A DNA stretch of 64,000 nucleotides from Paenibacillus sp. YYML68 (lineage in GTDB: Bacteria; Bacillota; Bacilli; Paenibacillales; NBRC-103111), in NCBI RefSeq assembly GCF_027923405.1, contig NZ_BQYI01000001.1, positions 1,528,501-1,592,500 of the forward strand. The letters are read 5' to 3'. This document shows, in pieces, positions 61,477-64,000 of this stretch. A program made the translations under genes and the position numbers. A model generated the notes under the pieces. That model saw only the letters and a program-made list of their open reading frames with translations, ran no database searches and was not told where the DNA came from. Within the stretch, counting starts at the first letter, position 1; each line of letters opens with the position of its first letter.

Positions 61477-63924
61477 ATGGGAGTATTGAAAAATAAAGTT
61501 ATTGCGTCTACAGTTGCAGCCAGCTTGGCACTTGGTTCGTTCGCGGGATTGCCGCTTAGCACGAATGGTCTGTTGGAGAAGCTGGGGGTTAGCACCGCAC
61601 ATGCAGAATCCTCAGCAACGGTTGATTCGGTAGCCGTGCGCTTGCAGCAGTATCAAGCGTTCCTGTGGGAAGAGGAGCGGGTACAATCGATCCGCGATGC
61701 CCGCGCAGAGCTGAAGAACGTAACGGATGTTGAGCTTGTGAGACCGTTGACCGAAAAGATTAAGGGAAGCAAGGTCTCTGCAACTAGCTCCGCTCGTATT
61801 CTGAAGCTGTTCGCTCGTCTTGGACTGTTCTTCAATACGAACAGCGCTTCGGCATACGAGTACTTGAACGATGCAGAGGTACGCGAGACGCTGGAAGCGC
61901 TGGCGAAGAACGCTGACACGAGCCTGTCTGATCCGGAGCTGACGGTACAGGATGCGGTCGACTTCGCGATGAAGGTGCAGGACGAGGTACTGGATGAGCT
62001 GAAGAGCCAGAGCTTGCTGGAGCTTGCCTCACTTGCGAATGACAAGGTGAAAATCAAGGCGTTCATCAAGGAAGCCATTGCGGATGTGCTTGCCGACGAC
62101 AATGCATTCAGCAACGTGCTGAAGCATCAGAACACGGAGGATCCGATCAATGCGGACGATGTCGCACAAGTGATCGTGAACCTGATCGATGCGGTCGATC
62201 CAGAGCGTGAGGCGGTCGAGAACATTGCGCTGTCGGTACTTCGCTACGAGGCGAATACGTCGATTAAGCATGGTGATTCAGGCAAAGAGGAATACAGCTT
62301 ATCGTTCAATGTGCTCGGTATCGAGGTTCCTGCTGCTCTGATGAAGTGGGAGTTCGTTCCTTCGTCCACTACCGATAAGACCATAACTGTAGACGGCACG
62401 AAGGATAGTAAAGTAACCGTTAAGCTCTCCAGTGTTGGCGAAGTTAGCGGAACGATTAACGGCTACATTAAGCTGGCCGCTGGCATGCCGCTGAATGACG
62501 TGCTGCTGGTGAAGAAGGATAGTGTGTCGTTGAAGAAGGAAGAGGAACAGACGCCGCCAGATGGCAACCCAGGGAATGGAAACCCAGATGATGGAACCAC
62601 CGGTTCCAACACTACACCACCTCCAGCTGAGCCAATTGAGGAGCTAGACAAAGAATTGGACAAGGTCGGCCAGGAATTAGCCACTCTTCCTCTATCCGAG
62701 CAGCTCGCCAAGCTGGACGGCCTTGTGAAGCAAGCAGCCGCTGCGCTGGATAAGGTTGCGACCGTCGACCTGAAGGATAAAGTGACCGTCACTGGCGATA
62801 AGGCCGAGGTGAAGGTTGACGCGGCTGCGTTGACAGGCAATATGAAGAAGGTTGCCGAAGAAGCGAAGAAGGTGAACGACAAGCTGAAGGAGCTTGGCGC
62901 ACCGATTGTGAAGCCTGAGCTGAAGCTTGCGCTTGGCGAAGTGAAGGCGAAGGAAGTTAAGATTCCGCTGCCTAAGGATTTATTTGCAGGTGCAGCTGAC
63001 AATGGTGTTGAACTCGTGAGAGTTGAATTCAACGATGTGAGCATCGGAATGGACCCGAGCGAATTCGGTGCAGATACGACGGTCGATGTACAGACGTTGG
63101 ATAAGAACGTCGTTCCTGAACAGAAACGTTCTTCGCTTGTAAGCACTTTACTTGACTTTACTTTTACAGTTGGCGGCCAAGTGAAGAGCACGTTTGAGAC
63201 ACCGATTGATCTGCGCTTGAATATCCCGACTCATCCGGAGCCAGATTACTTGTCGATCTTCAAGGTCGAAGTTGATAATCGCTTGACGAATTACGGTGGA
63301 AAGTTTAGTAATGGCAGTGTCGGATCGAGGTTGTATACGTTCTCCGCATATACAGTCATGGAGAACAAGGTATCGTTCGACGATACCAGCTCCGTGAACG
63401 CCTGGGCAGGTCGCCAGATTCAATCTGCTGCAGCGAAGGGTATTGTGGAAGGTCGTGCGGACAAGCAGTTCGTTCCTAACGATTCTGTGACGCGTGCAGA
63501 ATTCGCGAAGATGATTGTGAATGCATACGGCCTGAACACGCCGAATGCGAAGGAGACGTTCGACGACGTCGAGGCTACCGATTGGTTCGCTCCATACGTA
63601 GCTGCAGCTGTGAAGCACGGTCTCGTGAACGGACGCTCCGAAGGCAAGTTCGAGCCGAACGGCAAGATTACTCGTGCTGAGATGGCGACGATCGCCGCTC
63701 GTGCGCTGTCAGCTGTGAATGGCTGGCCGGCTGTGAAGGATGTAGATGCTTCTCTGAAGAAGTTCACAGATAATAGCTCGATTGACTCCACGCTGAAGGC
63801 AGGCGTTGCACTCTCTACTGCTCACGGTATCGTGATCGGTGAAGAGAATGAGAAGTTTAACCCGAACGGTGATTCGACTCGTGCGCAAGCTGCAGTGGTC
63901 ATCTACCGACTGCTGAATAAATAA
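61477..63924 (+). CDS. Secreted SLH-domain surface protein 2
   Basis: An exported protein of about 815 residues with the same layout as SLH protein 1. Signal peptide ending STAHA (cleavage near residue 43), a helical region (SVAVRLQQYQAFLWEEERVQ), a Gly/Asn/Pro linker (DGNPGNGNPDDGTTGSN), a beta-rich region, and three SLH motifs from about residue 632 (FDDTSSVNAWAGRQIQSAAA, VTRAEFAKMIVNAYGL). AGAGAGGA is too near the ATG at 61477, so TTG at 61486 (MKNKVIAS) is probably the true start. It anchors to secondary cell-wall polymer. A surface-layer or adhesion role next to the tyrosine phosphatase fits envelope work. Confidence 0.9.
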   Translation: MGVLKNKVIASTVAASLALGSFAGLPLSTNGLLEKLGVSTAHAESSATVDSVAVRLQQYQAFLWEEERVQSIRDARAELKNVTDVELVRPLTEKIKGSKVSATSSARILKLFARLGLFFNTNSASAYEYLNDAEVRETLEALAKNADTSLSDPELTVQDAVDFAMKVQDEVLDELKSQSLLELASLANDKVKIKAFIKEAIADVLADDNAFSNVLKHQNTEDPINADDVAQVIVNLIDAVDPEREAVENIALSVLRYEANTSIKHGDSGKEEYSLSFNVLGIEVPAALMKWEFVPSSTTDKTITVDGTKDSKVTVKLSSVGEVSGTINGYIKLAAGMPLNDVLLVKKDSVSLKKEEEQTPPDGNPGNGNPDDGTTGSNTTPPPAEPIEELDKELDKVGQELATLPLSEQLAKLDGLVKQAAAALDKVATVDLKDKVTVTGDKAEVKVDAAALTGNMKKVAEEAKKVNDKLKELGAPIVKPELKLALGEVKAKEVKIPLPKDLFAGAADNGVELVRVEFNDVSIGMDPSEFGADTTVDVQTLDKNVVPEQKRSSLVSTLLDFTFTVGGQVKSTFETPIDLRLNIPTHPEPDYLSIFKVEVDNRLTNYGGKFSNGSVGSRLYTFSAYTVMENKVSFDDTSSVNAWAGRQIQSAAAKGIVEGRADKQFVPNDSVTRAEFAKMIVNAYGLNTPNAKETFDDVEATDWFAPYVAAAVKHGLVNGRSEGKFEPNGKITRAEMATIAARALSAVNGWPAVKDVDASLKKFTDNSSIDSTLKAGVALSTAHGIVIGEENEKFNPNGDSTRAQAAVVIYRLLNK

Positions 63925-63933
63925 GCTGCTATC

Positions 63934-63982
63934 GTGATTGAGGTGCCTCCTCTCCGTGTGGAGGGAGGTGCTTCATTCATTT
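63934..63982 (+). terminator. Probable terminator after SLH protein 2
   Basis: An imperfect stem, GCCTCCTCTCC with GGAGGGAGGTGC around GTGT, followed by a T-rich tail (TTCATTCATTTT). One or two bulges. Confidence 0.6.
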
Positions 63983-64000
63983 TGCCATTATGCGCGAAAA

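Overview
The window is a chromosomal stretch from a Gram-positive, spore-former-type bacterium of the Paenibacillaceae (Paenibacillus or Cohnella type). Reasons: G+C-rich low-overlap operons with strong AGGAGG-type ribosome binding sites, frequent GTG/TTG starts, two S-layer-homology (SLH) surface proteins, SinR- and AbrB-type transition regulators, a YesM/YesN-type two-component pair beside a sugar ABC transporter, a PrkA kinase, and fucose exopolysaccharide genes like those of Paenibacillus. No rRNA, tRNA, CRISPR array, transposase or phage gene was seen.

Layout. (1) 1-15.2 kb: a long plus-strand envelope-glycan cluster that begins with a truncated PelF-type glycosyltransferase and a PelG-type membrane protein, with a coiled-coil protein and an acidic-repeat protein between them. 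It continues with two paralogous large membrane proteins (GT-C-like), an ATP-grasp enzyme, a polysaccharide deacetylase, a MurJ-type flippase, a dolichyl-phosphate-mannose-synthase-like transferase with its DUF2304 partner, and a GAF/degenerate-HD/Cys-rich sensor. (2) 15.2-19.4 kb: two XRE regulators, a PilZ-like protein, an SLH protein and a small protein, among copies of a palindromic operator. (3) 19.6-34.8 kb: a Wzx/Wzy-type exopolysaccharide operon (Wzz-type adaptor, BY-kinase, GalU, initiating sugar transferase, GDP-fucose pathway, flippase, polymerase, transferases, ManC) with a low-G+C insert at about 24.95-29.4 kb. It ends with VanZ, a coiled-coil membrane protein and a SinR-like repressor. 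(4) 35-42.8 kb: metallophosphoesterase, small operator-controlled genes, a third XRE regulator, SerC, a PhoP-like response regulator, TrmL, AbrB-like protein, and a pseudo-hydrolase fused to a SARP-type activator domain. (5) 42.9-51.4 kb: a YesM/YesN two-component operon with a phosphodiester glycosidase, divergent from a carbohydrate ABC transporter. (6) 51.5-54.3 kb: two arrays of G+C-rich tandem repeats, each with a 25-bp palindrome every 63 bp, one on each side of an MFS transporter. (7) 54.4-64 kb: thioredoxin-reductase-like flavoprotein, DUF2161 protein, PrkA, a LytTR-PAS histidine kinase, the CpsB-type tyrosine phosphatase and a second SLH protein.

How it works together (inference). 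Two surface glycans appear to be made here: a Pel-like one and a fucose-containing Wzx/Wzy product whose length is set by the Wzz/BY-kinase pair and the CpsB-type phosphatase. A shared operator, GATAC-N5-GTATC, occurs six times exactly and at least twice imperfectly. It lies in front of one XRE gene, the exopolysaccharide operon and several very small genes, which suggests a local XRE-controlled matrix regulon working beside SinR and AbrB homologues. The most unexplained structures are the paired 63-bp palindrome arrays.
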